64,000 nucleotides of DNA from Naegleria lovaniensis (Eukaryota > Heterolobosea > Eutetramitea > Acrasida > Naegleriidae), in contig NW_025407825.1 in assembly GCF_003324165.1 (NCBI RefSeq), positions 682,001-746,000 on the forward strand, written 5' to 3'. Positions 11,736-21,107 of this stretch are shown here, one piece after another (the first letter of the stretch is position 1; each line of letters starts with the position of its first letter). Below the pieces are notes generated by a model. That model was not told the DNA's origin. It was given only the letters and a program-made list of their open reading frames with translations, and ran no database searches. A program made the translations under genes and the position numbers.

Positions 11736-11853
11736 GGCTACAGCACTGCAGGTTCCCAAGTAGTCTCCAACCTCAGTACTGGTGCCGCTCGACGATGCTT
11801 AACTTCTCAAATCGGACGGGATGAGGTGCATTCATCGTGATATGGCCGTAGCC
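11736..11853 (-). rRNA. 5S ribosomal RNA
   Basis: 118 bases on the minus strand. The ends GGCTACGGC and GCTGTAGCC pair as the terminal helix, and the interior carries the conserved loop-A/helix-III block GAGAAGTTAAGCATCGTCGA, the usual place of the internal pol III promoter, followed by GTACTGAGGTTGGAGACTAC and TGGGAACC as in other eukaryotic 5S RNAs. A run of six T on the transcribed strand starts directly at the 3' end (11735 downwards), a pol III terminator. It is one copy in an intergenic region, not an array. Confidence 0.93.
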
Positions 11854-12186
11854 ATTCAAAATCTAATTGTCCTTCTTTTAATCTGTTTGTTGATAAAATG
11901 TTGGACGCAAAGGATACAGATTGTCGTGGTTGGCGTTTATCAATAAAACAAGTGGTGAACGATCACCTTTTGAATCGGTGCTTTTTCTTAAGAATAGAAC
12001 TTCAGCTCCTTTAGATATAATGCTTTAAGGATTCGTTAACTGCTGTTGATAACTTATGAGGTCGGAGCGTCAGGTGCACTGACTCTTTGCTTAACCAAAG
12101 ATATCTCATTGATAATAACGGTGAGGAATGTCTATTCAATAATTTTTGGACTTGGCTAATTTTCTAATCAACCTTATCCCCAACGT
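11854..12186. other. non-coding stretch with possible structured RNA
   Basis: No protein frame of note. Bases 11889-11899 and 11938-11948 can pair over 11 positions (TTGTTGATAAA with TTTATCAATAA, one G-U pair), and CACC/GGTG pairs at about 11966-11982 just before a T-run. A hairpin GTCAG-GTGCA-CTGAC lies near 12069-12083, and a sequence resembling an Sm site (AATTTTTGG) near 12142. I cannot match these to a known RNA. Confidence 0.3.
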
Positions 12187-12282
12187 TTATTCAAATTTGT
12201 CCACTCTAACTGTTAGAGCTGAGATTTCTTCCTTGAGAGCTGAGTTTTCTTCTTGTAGACATGAGATTTCTTCTTGGAGAGT
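12187..12282 (-). CDS. candidate terminal exon: leucine-zipper coiled coil from 21-bp repeats
   Basis: On the minus strand a splice acceptor (a C/T-rich stretch and then CTTGACAG) is followed by 31 codons and a stop. The peptide has leucines at residues 2, 9, 16 and 23 (LQEEISCLQEENSALKEE in the core), a perfect heptad pattern. The DNA is three diverged copies of a 21-bp unit, which explains the regularity. A TGA lies in frame just before the acceptor, so the piece is only coding if spliced. I found no convincing upstream exon; the 329-residue gene at 12626 does not join in phase. It may be the last exon of an unresolved gene or a relic. Confidence 0.3.
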   Translation of the reverse strand, partial: TLQEEISCLQEENSALKEEISALTVRVDKFE

Positions 12283-12625
12283 CTGTCAAGATCCGGAAAA
12301 GAAAAAATGTAAAAAATGACCAAAACCACAATTCCTGCCGCGGAAGCATTTGCGTCCAGTTGTTGATGGTAACATCATCCCTCCGATCATCACTTTAAGT
12401 TATTCATTTCTGCGACGCTGGCTCCTGACCACGGAATCGGAGTCATGTTACTATATAGGATGATAGAACATGATCTGCCTGGCATACCGTCGCCGATGTA
12501 AAGCAACACCTTTCAAGTCGGCTTCGATGCCTTGCAACAATGGTTCAATTTTTAAACTTTTTCAAAGAAGGAAGATGTGGTCAATAAGAAGTCCACATTG
12601 TCCATTTATTTACAAATTTTGCTTA
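12283..12625. other. unassigned spacer, locally GC-richer
   Basis: Bases about 12335-12540 are richer in G and C than the surrounding spacers and contain short minus-strand open pieces, none with a start, stop and splice pattern that I can support. An uncharacterised RNA or upstream exon of the zipper piece at 12187-12282 is possible. Confidence 0.25.
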
Positions 12626-13615
12626 CTATTTACAAATTTCTTTTGAGGGTGCTGTTTGTGGATCGTCATGCATCAATTTTCTCTTCTTATCCGATGAGTT
12701 TGAAATGTCAACAAATGAAATCTCCTCGTCCATCTCACAAGGTGAATAGCGACACGGGTAAGCATGTTCTAACTTTCCTACACATAGTACAAAATCCATC
12801 TTGTTGTGAAAGCCATACTTTTTTCTCAATTCATCCAATTCTTCACTCTCAATATGCAAGAAAAAACACTTTTCATAATCAACATAATGAGGAGCAAAAG
12901 TGACCAAACCTGAGAATTTGAAATTAATTTTTCTGAGCTTGTCTTGAGGTTGTAATTCAAACATTAGAAAACTACCAATATATTGCACGAGTTCATCAGG
13001 TAACAAGGTTGCAAATTGAGATCTCTTGAAATAGGTGAACATTAACAAGTGTTGAAGTTTGTTCTCTCGCACTTGTTCAGTCATATCCTTGGTATATTCC
13101 AAATAGCTTAAATTGCTATATTTATAGATGATATCCAGAGGAGACAATTTGGTTGTTGGTGAACTGTTACGACTTAAATAATTGACCTTCTTGTCCAATT
13201 CAAAGAATCCTCTCTGCCACTCGAGATGACTGATCACTGTGATATGTGTAGGCAATGAAAAGAATCGACAATCTGTACCGAGTGTGTAGCCATCGCCAAA
13301 ATAATTGTAATTCTGAAAAAGAGGTTTTAACAGCAAGTTTCTATTCTCAGAATTTTGAAAGATGGATTTGAGTGGCTTCGACGGTATGGAAACGAACACA
13401 TGACCCCAATTCGCTTCTCCAAGATGATTCGGTCGTTGACAAACATGTCCCGAATTTCGAACTTGTTCATCCAATTGTTGTTTCAACTCACATGGAAGTG
13501 AATACGTGATACAGGTTTTTAGGGACTCGATCTGATAAGGTGGAGAGTGTGGAGGACCGTATGGAGGAGAACTTGGGAGGTAGTATGGTGTTGTGGGAGA
13601 ATAACTATAAGACAT
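12626..13615 (-). CDS. protein of unknown function with Pro/Tyr-rich N-terminus
   Basis: Single exon, 329 residues; the ATG at 13615 follows an A-run. I do not recognise the family. Residues 1-30 are Ser/Pro/Tyr-rich (SPPYGPPHSPPYQ). The middle is a globular, aromatic-rich domain without clear motifs. Residues around 205-220 (LLPDELVQYIGSFLMF) look like the first helices of an F-box, but off the usual N-terminal position. Near the C-terminus lies a basic patch (DKKRKLMHDD) that could act as nuclear signal. It is followed on the same strand by the 5S gene and preceded by the myosin-like gene 197 bases upstream. Confidence 0.75.
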   Translation of the reverse strand: MSYSYSPTTPYYLPSSPPYGPPHSPPYQIESLKTCITYSLPCELKQQLDEQVRNSGHVCQRPNHLGEANWGHVFVSIPSKPLKSIFQNSENRNLLLKPLFQNYNYFGDGYTLGTDCRFFSLPTHITVISHLEWQRGFFELDKKVNYLSRNSSPTTKLSPLDIIYKYSNLSYLEYTKDMTEQVRENKLQHLLMFTYFKRSQFATLLPDELVQYIGSFLMFELQPQDKLRKINFKFSGLVTFAPHYVDYEKCFFLHIESEELDELRKKYGFHNKMDFVLCVGKLEHAYPCRYSPCEMDEEISFVDISNSSDKKRKLMHDDPQTAPSKEICK

Positions 13616-13812
13616 TTTTTTGTGTGTTGTGATCTATTTTCACAATCTTCACAAATTTCAAGTGATTCATGACAGCGAGTGAGGAGGAATGTGTGCACAA
13701 GAAACCCCGCGTGGGTATCCAATGCCAAATGGCACTGTTCAGCTGAAATGATAAAAACGCATACAGCTTCACAACATAGGTTAAATTTTAACCCTTTGTT
13801 AAGCAAGAAGGT

Positions 13813-16611
13813 TTATTGACGTAAATTCGAAAAGTGTGAATACAACAATGACTCATGTGCTGGTTTGAGAAAAACCATGGTCTTTCCAAGTTTGAAATCA
13901 GTATTTTCAGACCATTTGTGCTCTTCCAATAACTTTTTAGCAGCTTGTTTCAAGTCACCACTCATACCACTTGGTGCGCAAAATCTTTTCACAAATTGTG
14001 AATATGGAATTTTGGAAGCAAAACTCTTTCTTGCCAATCGAATCATGTCATTAATGGAATAATTTCTTAATTGTTTCAAAATTAATTTTTCGTTCAAGGA
14101 CGATGCTGATGTTCGTAAGCAATAAATGACATGCATTTCCGTGTGCTTCAATTGCTCCAATTGTTTCTCTAAATTTTCTCGATGGACATCCATGACAAAT
14201 TGAACGCCAGTAGACTTGGTATCATGATGCTGACTAGTTAAGAGAGTGGTGTAAATGCTTTGAACAATGGAATTCTTGGAAGATTTTGAGAGAAATTCTT
14301 TGGTATGTGTGGACATGGAATCTGAAGGTAACAATGCTTTTTGGAACCAATTCGTGACTTTGTAAGTGACTTTTCCATTGAAATGAGTGAGTGACATTTC
14401 CATATCAGCAAGATTGGGTTTGAATAGTTGTGCCTCTTGTTTGGAGGCATTATTATTGTCAGAGGTCTGATTCGATTGTTGTTGTTGTTGATGTTGCTGT
14501 TGTTGATCTGCCAAGGATAATTTCGAGAGTTCACTAATGATCATTCCTTCATCAGATCCTCTAAACATGCTGAGTGCTTGATTCTTAATGACACTAAACA
14601 CTCCATCCTTTTCATCTTCTAAAAATTTTACAAGTTTGGATGGAACAGAACAAGTGGCTGAAAATTCCATCCATTTCCATCCAATTTCTTCTTTCTGGTA
14701 CACATCTTGTGCATTCTTGAAGAGTTGTTCATTCACCAAATCTCTCAATTTTTCATTCGAATAATTTTGAACTAGTTGTTCGAGAGAGTTAAATTTCACA
14801 CCTCTGGCAGCATCGACACCTGTTGCAAGACTTTCAAAACCAACTCCAATGTCGAAAAGTGAAATTTCAAGTAATGGTTCTTCTTTGTTCTCAGGAGATT
14901 TCAAAATTTCATTCATGCGTGACACAATCCATTGTACCAATCCTTCATAGAGAGTCATAATGATTAAATCCTTATTGTGATTTGCTTGTACAGCATCTGC
15001 AAAGGTTTCCATCAAGTTCGAGTTGACGCTGACTTTTGGTTTCACAATCGTGTTGAACAATTCTAGTTCATCGACGCCCAATAATTTGATCGTTCTATTA
15101 AAGGAAGATTTCGAAGAATCGGAGAGAATCGCCAAACGATCATTCTCGTCCTTTCGATTCTCATTTTCAATAAAATCACAATTGAGTAAATGAAGAAGGG
15201 CACACAAAATTTTTGTGACATCTCCAATTTCCTTCTCTGTAAATCCAATATTCTTCATTGAATTTTGAATAATTGAAAATGTTAATTTTCCAGCCTGATG
15301 ATGATCCTTATCAAGTAATTGTGTCAACTTGTACTTTTCTTTTAAAGTTGCATCTGCCATTAATTGATAAAACACATGAAAATTGTGAATGAATTGATCT
15401 GGATTCATCTTTTCCACATAGGTCGAACTTGAATCCACCAATTTTTCCATGACTCTCACTAGGGAACGAGTGACTTGTAAATTCACACATTCCACATACG
15501 CTCCACACACCTTAATTGGAAATGAATGGCCTTCCTTATCATTATTCAATAATTGTAAATGAATATTCCTTGTCACTCGACTACTACATTTACTTTGCTC
15601 AGTACTAGAATTGGTAAATGCTTCTAACACTCGAATGACATCCAAGACTCGACTCATCATCTTACTATTGGTCAATTCTGCAAAATCTTCCAACATTTGA
15701 ACCAAAGTGGTTGACTTTCCACTCGCACTGTCTCCTAGCACAACAATGGATTGATTCTGTTGTGTGGTTACTAAATGATTCAATAAATACGCACTCTTGA
15801 ATTTTGTCGATGAGGAATTCTCGTCATGTTCTCGACGAGTGACACCATGGTGTGACGAAGAATGATGATTCCATGAAAGAGTAGACAACATGGCAACTCC
15901 TCCACAATCTGTGAAAATCAATCCATCATTTCCTCGATTCTGATCCTTATGGTTGGAATTTCTTCTCTCTTCTCCTAAACGACTTTTTAAATAATAAATC
16001 AAACATGGTTCACTGACATTGGTCAATTGTGTCAAATCTTGTAACTTGTTCATACTCGGAGGATTCATAAACATGACATCCATCACTGGTAATTGAATCA
16101 CCAAAGATGATGAACTACTACTACCACTTGATGTGTTCTTTAATCCTTGTGGAATTTGATTTGGTAAAATTTCAACATTTACCAAATTTCCATTTCGTTC
16201 CAATAATTTTCCAATGACATAAAGTGAATCTCCATCCTTTGATTTTGCAAATGATGATTTGGATAACTTGTTTGGAGGAATTTGACTCTTTTCAACCCAA
16301 ACATGATTTTTACTAAATTCTTGTTCCGTGATGAGTTGAGAAAAGAGATTTTGTTTTGATGATGATGACACTGAGGATTTAGTCAATGTAGTATTGGATC
16401 CAATCGTTGTTGATTGAGAGGAAGAAGCAGTTTTGAAAATGGGATGAGCTTTGGATCGTTCACGGAGAGAATTGGTTTCACGACTGACAAGATCATCGTC
16501 ATCAAGAGTTTGAGTTTTTTGAAGAATTTTCTTTCGGGTGGTTGTTGTGGGAGATGGAGTGGGTAAGTTGGTGTTGTTGGAAGCAGATGACGAAGGAGGT
16601 GTGGATGACAT
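13813..16611 (-). CDS. highly divergent myosin motor-domain protein
   Basis: Single exon, 932 residues, start after an A-run. Motifs occur in myosin order: a P-loop GDSASGKST near residue 292 (myosins have GESGAGKT), NFHVFYQLMAD near 405 (RNFHIFYQLL in myosins), LFDIGVGFE near 587 (switch II DIxGFE), FNSLEQLVQNYSNEKL just after it (the relay region SFEQLCINYANEKL), and a converter-like end LKQLRNYSINDMIRLARKSF then GKTMVFLKP. The switch I NxxSSRxGK is not intact; only SSRVTRNIH is near its place. There is no IQ motif or tail, and the protein ends just after the motor. I infer that ATP hydrolysis is weakened or lost. Residues 1-60 and 735-770 are Ser/Thr/Gln-rich inserts. Confidence 0.85.
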   Translation of the reverse strand: MSSTPPSSSASNNTNLPTPSPTTTTRKKILQKTQTLDDDDLVSRETNSLRERSKAHPIFKTASSSQSTTIGSNTTLTKSSVSSSSKQNLFSQLITEQEFSKNHVWVEKSQIPPNKLSKSSFAKSKDGDSLYVIGKLLERNGNLVNVEILPNQIPQGLKNTSSGSSSSSSLVIQLPVMDVMFMNPPSMNKLQDLTQLTNVSEPCLIYYLKSRLGEERRNSNHKDQNRGNDGLIFTDCGGVAMLSTLSWNHHSSSHHGVTRREHDENSSSTKFKSAYLLNHLVTTQQNQSIVVLGDSASGKSTTLVQMLEDFAELTNSKMMSRVLDVIRVLEAFTNSSTEQSKCSSRVTRNIHLQLLNNDKEGHSFPIKVCGAYVECVNLQVTRSLVRVMEKLVDSSSTYVEKMNPDQFIHNFHVFYQLMADATLKEKYKLTQLLDKDHHQAGKLTFSIIQNSMKNIGFTEKEIGDVTKILCALLHLLNCDFIENENRKDENDRLAILSDSSKSSFNRTIKLLGVDELELFNTIVKPKVSVNSNLMETFADAVQANHNKDLIIMTLYEGLVQWIVSRMNEILKSPENKEEPLLEISLFDIGVGFESLATGVDAARGVKFNSLEQLVQNYSNEKLRDLVNEQLFKNAQDVYQKEEIGWKWMEFSATCSVPSKLVKFLEDEKDGVFSVIKNQALSMFRGSDEGMIISELSKLSLADQQQQHQQQQQSNQTSDNNNASKQEAQLFKPNLADMEMSLTHFNGKVTYKVTNWFQKALLPSDSMSTHTKEFLSKSSKNSIVQSIYTTLLTSQHHDTKSTGVQFVMDVHRENLEKQLEQLKHTEMHVIYCLRTSASSLNEKLILKQLRNYSINDMIRLARKSFASKIPYSQFVKRFCAPSGMSGDLKQAAKKLLEEHKWSENTDFKLGKTMVFLKPAHESLLYSHFSNLRQ

Positions 16612-16943
16612 TTTTTTTTTGATGTGTTGTTGACAGTTGACGTTTGCAGTACTCCACTGACCTTATTAGAAGTACTAAAACAACTGGTTTTAACAATGCC
16701 TATTACTGTCATCAAGTGTAAGGTCGTATCCATTGGGTGCTTTGAGGAGTGATGTATATATCATAAAAGAGCTCATGGATATAATGGAACACAAAATTAA
16801 AGGTATTTCGATTCATTTTGGACTTGTGCTTTAGATTGCCTGAACAGTGACCATTCAGGAATGTTCATCATATCCTTTCAAGACGTTCTCACACATTGGC
16901 CTTGAAACAAACCTTAACAAATTTCAGAGAGCACTCAACAATT
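16612..16943. other. intergenic spacer
   Basis: Holds the promoter side of the myosin-like gene and the 3' flank region of neighbouring genes. No open frame, RNA gene or repeat recognised. Confidence 0.5.
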
Positions 16944-18026
16944 CTATAGGAATGGAGTTACATGACCAAATAATTTTCGTTCTCCCTTCACAGTATCCAT
17001 GATTTGCATCCAAACGACTTTAGAATTGAAAGAACACTGCTCTGGATGGAACATGTCGTCCAATTGAAACATGTAGCAATAAATACATAAAAAGTGTGAT
17101 AATATTCCAAATACAGAAATTAAATGCCACCAAGCATGTGAAAAGGGTATCACACCGTCTCCATTTAAAAACACAAATCCAAATGAAAAACAAGCTGCTC
17201 CAAAAAAGAGACCAATATACGCTTCTAATGGCACATGAATGAACATGGATTGAGGAATTCCAAGCAATGCAATCCATCCCATAATATTAAACAATGTTGC
17301 ATTACTAATCTGTTGTAAATATCGTCCTTCTGAAAATGCCTTAATTAATCCACAACACGCTAACATCCAAACAGCGATGGTTAACAACCTTCCCCAAAAA
17401 TTCCACACTCCAAGTTGAATGACCATCAAAAAAGGTGTATAACATGCAGCAATAAATAAATAAATGGTTGCGTAATCTACAATTCGGAACCAATACGTCT
17501 GTGTTGAGAATTTTCCATAAATTAAACACATGACATGATATAATGTTGAAACCATAAACAATGCAAGTAAAGAAATACAATATAAACAAGCTGCTATCCA
17601 TTCATCTCTCGTATTTACAACTTGCACAAATAATTTGTAAAATAAATAAACAAAACCAGGAAATGGTAATCCATGAGTGAGAATATTCGCAATTTCTTCT
17701 AACATGGATGGTTCATAATCTTCTGAATTTAATGAATCTGGAAATGAATTCATAAAAATTCTACACATTGGACAAATCACTTGAGGCTTATTTTGATAGA
17801 GAATATCATCGGCTAATTTAAATTTTTTAATCTTGGAATGATGATGATGAGAAGGATGATTTGAATCTCGTTCTGTACATGAATGAATGTGTGTTAGTCT
17901 TGAAGATTTTGAATCCTTGTTGTTGAGAGTGTTCTGGTCGTGATCGGAATGATCTTGATCGGGAATGAAAGATTTCCTTACAGTTGATAAATTTCGTTTT
18001 TTCATTTTTTTGAAATAACATTTCAT
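16944..18026 (-). CDS. PAQR/hemolysin III family seven-pass membrane protein
   Basis: Single exon, 360 residues. Residues 1-110 are a His/Ser/Lys-rich cytosolic region. From about 110 the PAQR signature appears: EIANILTHGLPFPGF, STLYHVMC (Ser and His of the first metal-binding motif), VDYATIYLFIAACYTPF (the conserved Asp in the third membrane segment) and HAWWHLISVFGI (the HxxxH motif). About seven hydrophobic segments lie between 115 and 335. The three conserved His, the Ser and the Asp form the zinc site in adiponectin-receptor relatives, where it supports a ceramidase-like activity; the substrate here is unknown. The gene is divergent from the F-box/LRR gene with only 131 bases between starts. 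Confidence 0.93.
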   Translation of the reverse strand: MKCYFKKMKKRNLSTVRKSFIPDQDHSDHDQNTLNNKDSKSSRLTHIHSCTERDSNHPSHHHHSKIKKFKLADDILYQNKPQVICPMCRIFMNSFPDSLNSEDYEPSMLEEIANILTHGLPFPGFVYLFYKLFVQVVNTRDEWIAACLYCISLLALFMVSTLYHVMCLIYGKFSTQTYWFRIVDYATIYLFIAACYTPFLMVIQLGVWNFWGRLLTIAVWMLACCGLIKAFSEGRYLQQISNATLFNIMGWIALLGIPQSMFIHVPLEAYIGLFFGAACFSFGFVFLNGDGVIPFSHAWWHLISVFGILSHFLCIYCYMFQLDDMFHPEQCSFNSKVVWMQIMDTVKGERKLFGHVTPFL

Positions 18027-18157
18027 TGAATTAAATAAATATTAAATTTTGATTCATTGAAAGATTATTATTGGATTGAATGTGACTTGTATTCTTAAAG
18101 CATGAAAACATTCATCATGACATTCCAAAGTTATGAACTTGTTCCGTTACAAAAAAA

Positions 18158-19834
18158 ATGTTCAAAAAGTTGTCCATATTTGTCACTCAACTCTTTCATC
18201 ACAATCGTTTGCAGCATGCGGTTGAAAACAATCATGATCCTTTCATGCTTCAACAAGATACATTGTGTTCGGAACACGTTCGAGAAGGTTCGATCATCAT
18301 TCCGAGTGACATGATTTTTCACATGTATCAATTTCTCGATTGGAAATTTATAATTTCCGTGTGTTCGAAAGTTTCGAAAAGATGGTATTTGAAATCTTTA
18401 GAAATTCCTATTGCCTTGGATTTGAGCGAATGCAAAGAACCATTTACTTTGAAATATTTTTCGAATTCTGTTTTGGATTTGTTGAGACATTTGACATTGA
18501 AATGTAGAAATCGATGGACGGAATTAAATTTGAAAGCATGTCGAGTGGCGTATGAAGGTGCTGCTTGTATTGCATCGAGTCCTTTTATGAGAAATTTAAC
18601 ATTTTTAAATTTACAAAATAACGATTTGGGAAATGAAGGAATTCGTCTCATTGTCAACAGTGAAAATTCGAAACATTTGACAGGTCTCGTTTTAACTCAG
18701 AATCATTTTGGGTATAGTGGAATTTCAGCCATTGCAACAAGTGAGAATTTGAAACAATTACAAACTCTTCATTTAGGTCATAATAACATTGAAAGTGAAG
18801 GATTAATGGCAATATGTGACAGCAGTGTTTTGAAACATTTAACCTCCCTGGATTTGAGTTACAATTCCATTGGCAGTGAAATTGACATTCAACGCTTGTC
18901 CAACAGTTCCATTTTTTCACATTTAACAGAATTGAATTTGAGTGGAAATCGAATCTATTCCCAGCATGTGAAATTCATTGCTTCTAGTCCAATTCTAAAG
19001 AATTTACGAACACTTGACATTGGTGATAATTTTTTGGTCTCCGATGGTGCTCAATTCATTGCACAAGGAACTTGTTTTCAGAATTTACAAACCTTAAAAT
19101 TGAGCATGAATAACATTCAAAATGAAGGAGTTCAATACCTTTCTGAAAAGATGCAACATTTGACGTGGCTTGATTTGAGTGAAAATAATTTGGACGATCG
19201 AGGTATCATTTCTTTGGCCAATCAAGAAACGTCGCGTATGAAAAATTTGACAGCTCTCTTTTTGGAAAAGAATTACATTCTCGCTCATGGAATTGCTGCC
19301 ATAGCACACAATGTGCACTTGTCTCAACAAGTTCAAATACTAAATGTATCTGAGAATTTTATTCGATTGGAAGGCATACAAGTCTTGTGTGAACACATGA
19401 AACACTTGACAAGTCTCCATGTGAGTGGATGCATGATTGGAGATGCAGGAATTGAATGCATTTCATTGAGTGAGAATTTAACAACCTTAACTTGTCTTAA
19501 TATTTCTTTCAATGACATTGGAACAGAAGGTGCCATGTCATTGGCTTCGAGTCATGTATTGACACGTTTGAAACAACTCGAAATTTCTCATAATCATGTT
19601 GGATTTTATGGAGCCAATGCCATTGCCACGAGTCCATTGTTGAAAGTGAATTTGGAACGTTTGGAAATTTCTGGAAATTGTATTGGAGTGGAAGGTGAAA
19701 AAATTATTCGAGAGCAATGTGTGAATTTGAAGGGATTTCATGTACAGGAACGAAGATCTTTTGAGGAATATGATATGTATGAGGATGATGATTTGGATGA
19801 ATTACTTGAAAGTGACACATCGTCAGATCATTAA
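18158..19834 (+). CDS. F-box-like protein with ribonuclease-inhibitor-type leucine-rich repeats
   Basis: Single exon, 558 residues, ATG directly after an A-run. Residues about 45-80 (IPSDMIFHMYQFLDWKFII) look like an F-box. From about 85 to 520 there are some fifteen repeats of about 24-28 residues of the form LTxLxLSxNxIGxEGxxxIxxS, the pattern of the ribonuclease-inhibitor class, which alternates beta strand and helix. The C-terminus is acidic (EEYDMYEDDDLDELLES). F-box/LRR proteins serve as substrate receptors of SCF ubiquitin ligases; that role is inferred. Large families of such LRR proteins are common in amoebae. Confidence 0.88.
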   Translation: MFKKLSIFVTQLFHHNRLQHAVENNHDPFMLQQDTLCSEHVREGSIIIPSDMIFHMYQFLDWKFIISVCSKVSKRWYLKSLEIPIALDLSECKEPFTLKYFSNSVLDLLRHLTLKCRNRWTELNLKACRVAYEGAACIASSPFMRNLTFLNLQNNDLGNEGIRLIVNSENSKHLTGLVLTQNHFGYSGISAIATSENLKQLQTLHLGHNNIESEGLMAICDSSVLKHLTSLDLSYNSIGSEIDIQRLSNSSIFSHLTELNLSGNRIYSQHVKFIASSPILKNLRTLDIGDNFLVSDGAQFIAQGTCFQNLQTLKLSMNNIQNEGVQYLSEKMQHLTWLDLSENNLDDRGIISLANQETSRMKNLTALFLEKNYILAHGIAAIAHNVHLSQQVQILNVSENFIRLEGIQVLCEHMKHLTSLHVSGCMIGDAGIECISLSENLTTLTCLNISFNDIGTEGAMSLASSHVLTRLKQLEISHNHVGFYGANAIATSPLLKVNLERLEISGNCIGVEGEKIIREQCVNLKGFHVQERRSFEEYDMYEDDDLDELLESDTSSDH

Positions 19835-20001
19835 TTTTTTGACACTTTATGTTCAACATGTTTGGACATTGAAATTATTAAGCGAGTAAACTCGTATGAT
19901 GAATGACGTACGACATCGTTTGGTGAACCCTGTTTGAAAACTGCGCCATTGCTAGTCGGACTTGCAAGTTGCTGCGTGTGAAAAGTACTTGAATTTAACA
20001 C
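19831..20001 (-). CDS. small candidate ORF, unknown
   Basis: 56 codons from an ATG at 20001 to a stop next to the end of the LRR gene, on the opposite strand. The peptide has two SP motifs (LASPTSNG, KQGSPNDV) and a helical C-terminal half (EFTRLIISMSKHVEH). It fills the only space between the LRR gene and the methyltransferase gene, whose start is 82 bases away and divergent. No family is recognised; chance is a real alternative. Confidence 0.28.
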   Translation of the reverse strand: MLNSSTFHTQQLASPTSNGAVFKQGSPNDVVRHSSYEFTRLIISMSKHVEHKVSKN

Positions 20002-20083
20002 CATGTTTTTGATTCGTTGTTTTTGTTCAATCAGAAAAAAAATCAAGAACCATTCATTAATAATACTGAAATAACAATCATCA

Positions 20084-20981
20084 ATGAAACCTTCGTTTGT
20101 GTGTGATCCTGCAGTGTTGGAATATGTTCGTCAAATATGTGTTAGAGAAACGAAAGAACAGATTGATTTGAGAGAGGAAACTCGTGAAAAGATGGGAAGG
20201 TAAGTATTTAAAGACAATTCATAGGTGATTTATTGATTGGGTTGATGCGTGTGTTGTGATTTTCATTGATTCTATGGTCCTGTCACTTGTCATAGCCGAT
20301 ATGTCATGGTCAGTGCTCCAGAACAAATGCAACTCTTGCAAATCCTTCTCAAACTCATCGGAGCCAAGAATATTTTGGAAATTGGATGTTTCACAGGTTA
20401 TGGTTCTTTATGTTTTGCATTGGCCACTCAAGACACGGGAGCAAAAATTACAACTTTGGATGTGAGTGAAGAATTTGTTCAAATTGGAAGAAAATATTGG
20501 AAACAAGCTGGAGTGGAGGATCGAATTGAGGTAGTGATTCAACCAGCTTTGGAATCTTTGGAGGAATTGAAGAAGGAAAAGAAGGAATTTGATTTTATTT
20601 ATGTGGATGCTGACAAGTGTTGAGATGATTTGACATGAAAATTCATGAGAATGGATTTCAATATTGAAAATATTGGTAATAGATTGAATTATCCAAAGTA
20701 TTTGGAATATGCCTATGATTTGGTGAGACAAAATGGATAAGTTGTGATTGACAATACTTTGAGACATGGAAATGGTAAGTTAATTTTGTGTGGGCTCGCA
20801 ATAATTTGAACATTGTTTTTCACACTCACAATTATTGAAATGTACAGTGATTAATGAACAAGATCAGTCTGAAGACATCCTAGCAATTCGTCAAACCAAT
20901 AACATGTGTCGAGACGATCAACGGTGGGACGTGGCCATGGAAACTATTGCTGACGGTGTTACTTTCCTCAGAAAGAAGTAA
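20084..20981 (+). pseudogene. class I O-methyltransferase (CCoAOMT-like) with one in-frame TAA
   Basis: Four exons (20084-20199, 20296-20616, 20683-20774, 20848-20981) give 221 codons, the normal size of cation-dependent O-methyltransferases. Seen in order: the N-terminal helix region, MVSAPEQMQLLQILLKLIG, the SAM-binding motif KNILEIGCFTGYGSL, TTLDVSEEF, the metal-site DFIYVDADKLNYPKYLEY, VVIDNTLRHGNV and the terminal ADGVTFLRKK. The second intron (66 bases) has the weaker donor GTGTTG but restores the DADK-NYxKY motif exactly. At 20738-20740 the expected RQNG(L/G)VVIDN reads RQNG-stop-VVIDN. The stop would remove the last beta strands. One base change from TTA explains it; a sequencing error is equally possible. 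Exons and splice sites are otherwise intact, so loss, if real, is recent. Confidence 0.75.
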
Positions 20982-21034
20982 TAAAATCTAATTTGTTCAT
21001 GGTAAATCCGTAATAAAATGCAAAATATAAAATT

Positions 21035-21107
21035 TGGACTTGCCGGGTATCGATCCCGGTACCCCTTCCATGCTAAGGAAATATTCTACCATGTGAACTA
21101 CAAGCCC
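21035..21107 (-). tRNA. tRNA-Ala, anticodon AGC
   Basis: 73 bases on the minus strand including the discriminator A. The acceptor arms GGGCTTG and CAAGTCC pair with the G3-U70 wobble that marks alanine tRNAs. The anticodon loop is TTAGCAT (AGC), the T-arm is ACCGGGATCGATACCCGG, and the D-arm is AGTTCACATGGTAGAAT. No intron and no encoded CCA. A TTTT run follows the 3' end. Confidence 0.96.

Noticed and set aside
11567-11840. Two plus-strand open frames
   Set aside because: They overlap the 5S rRNA gene on the other strand and have no protein-like composition.
20408-20767. Minus-strand frame of 119 codons
   Set aside because: Antisense shadow of the methyltransferase exons.
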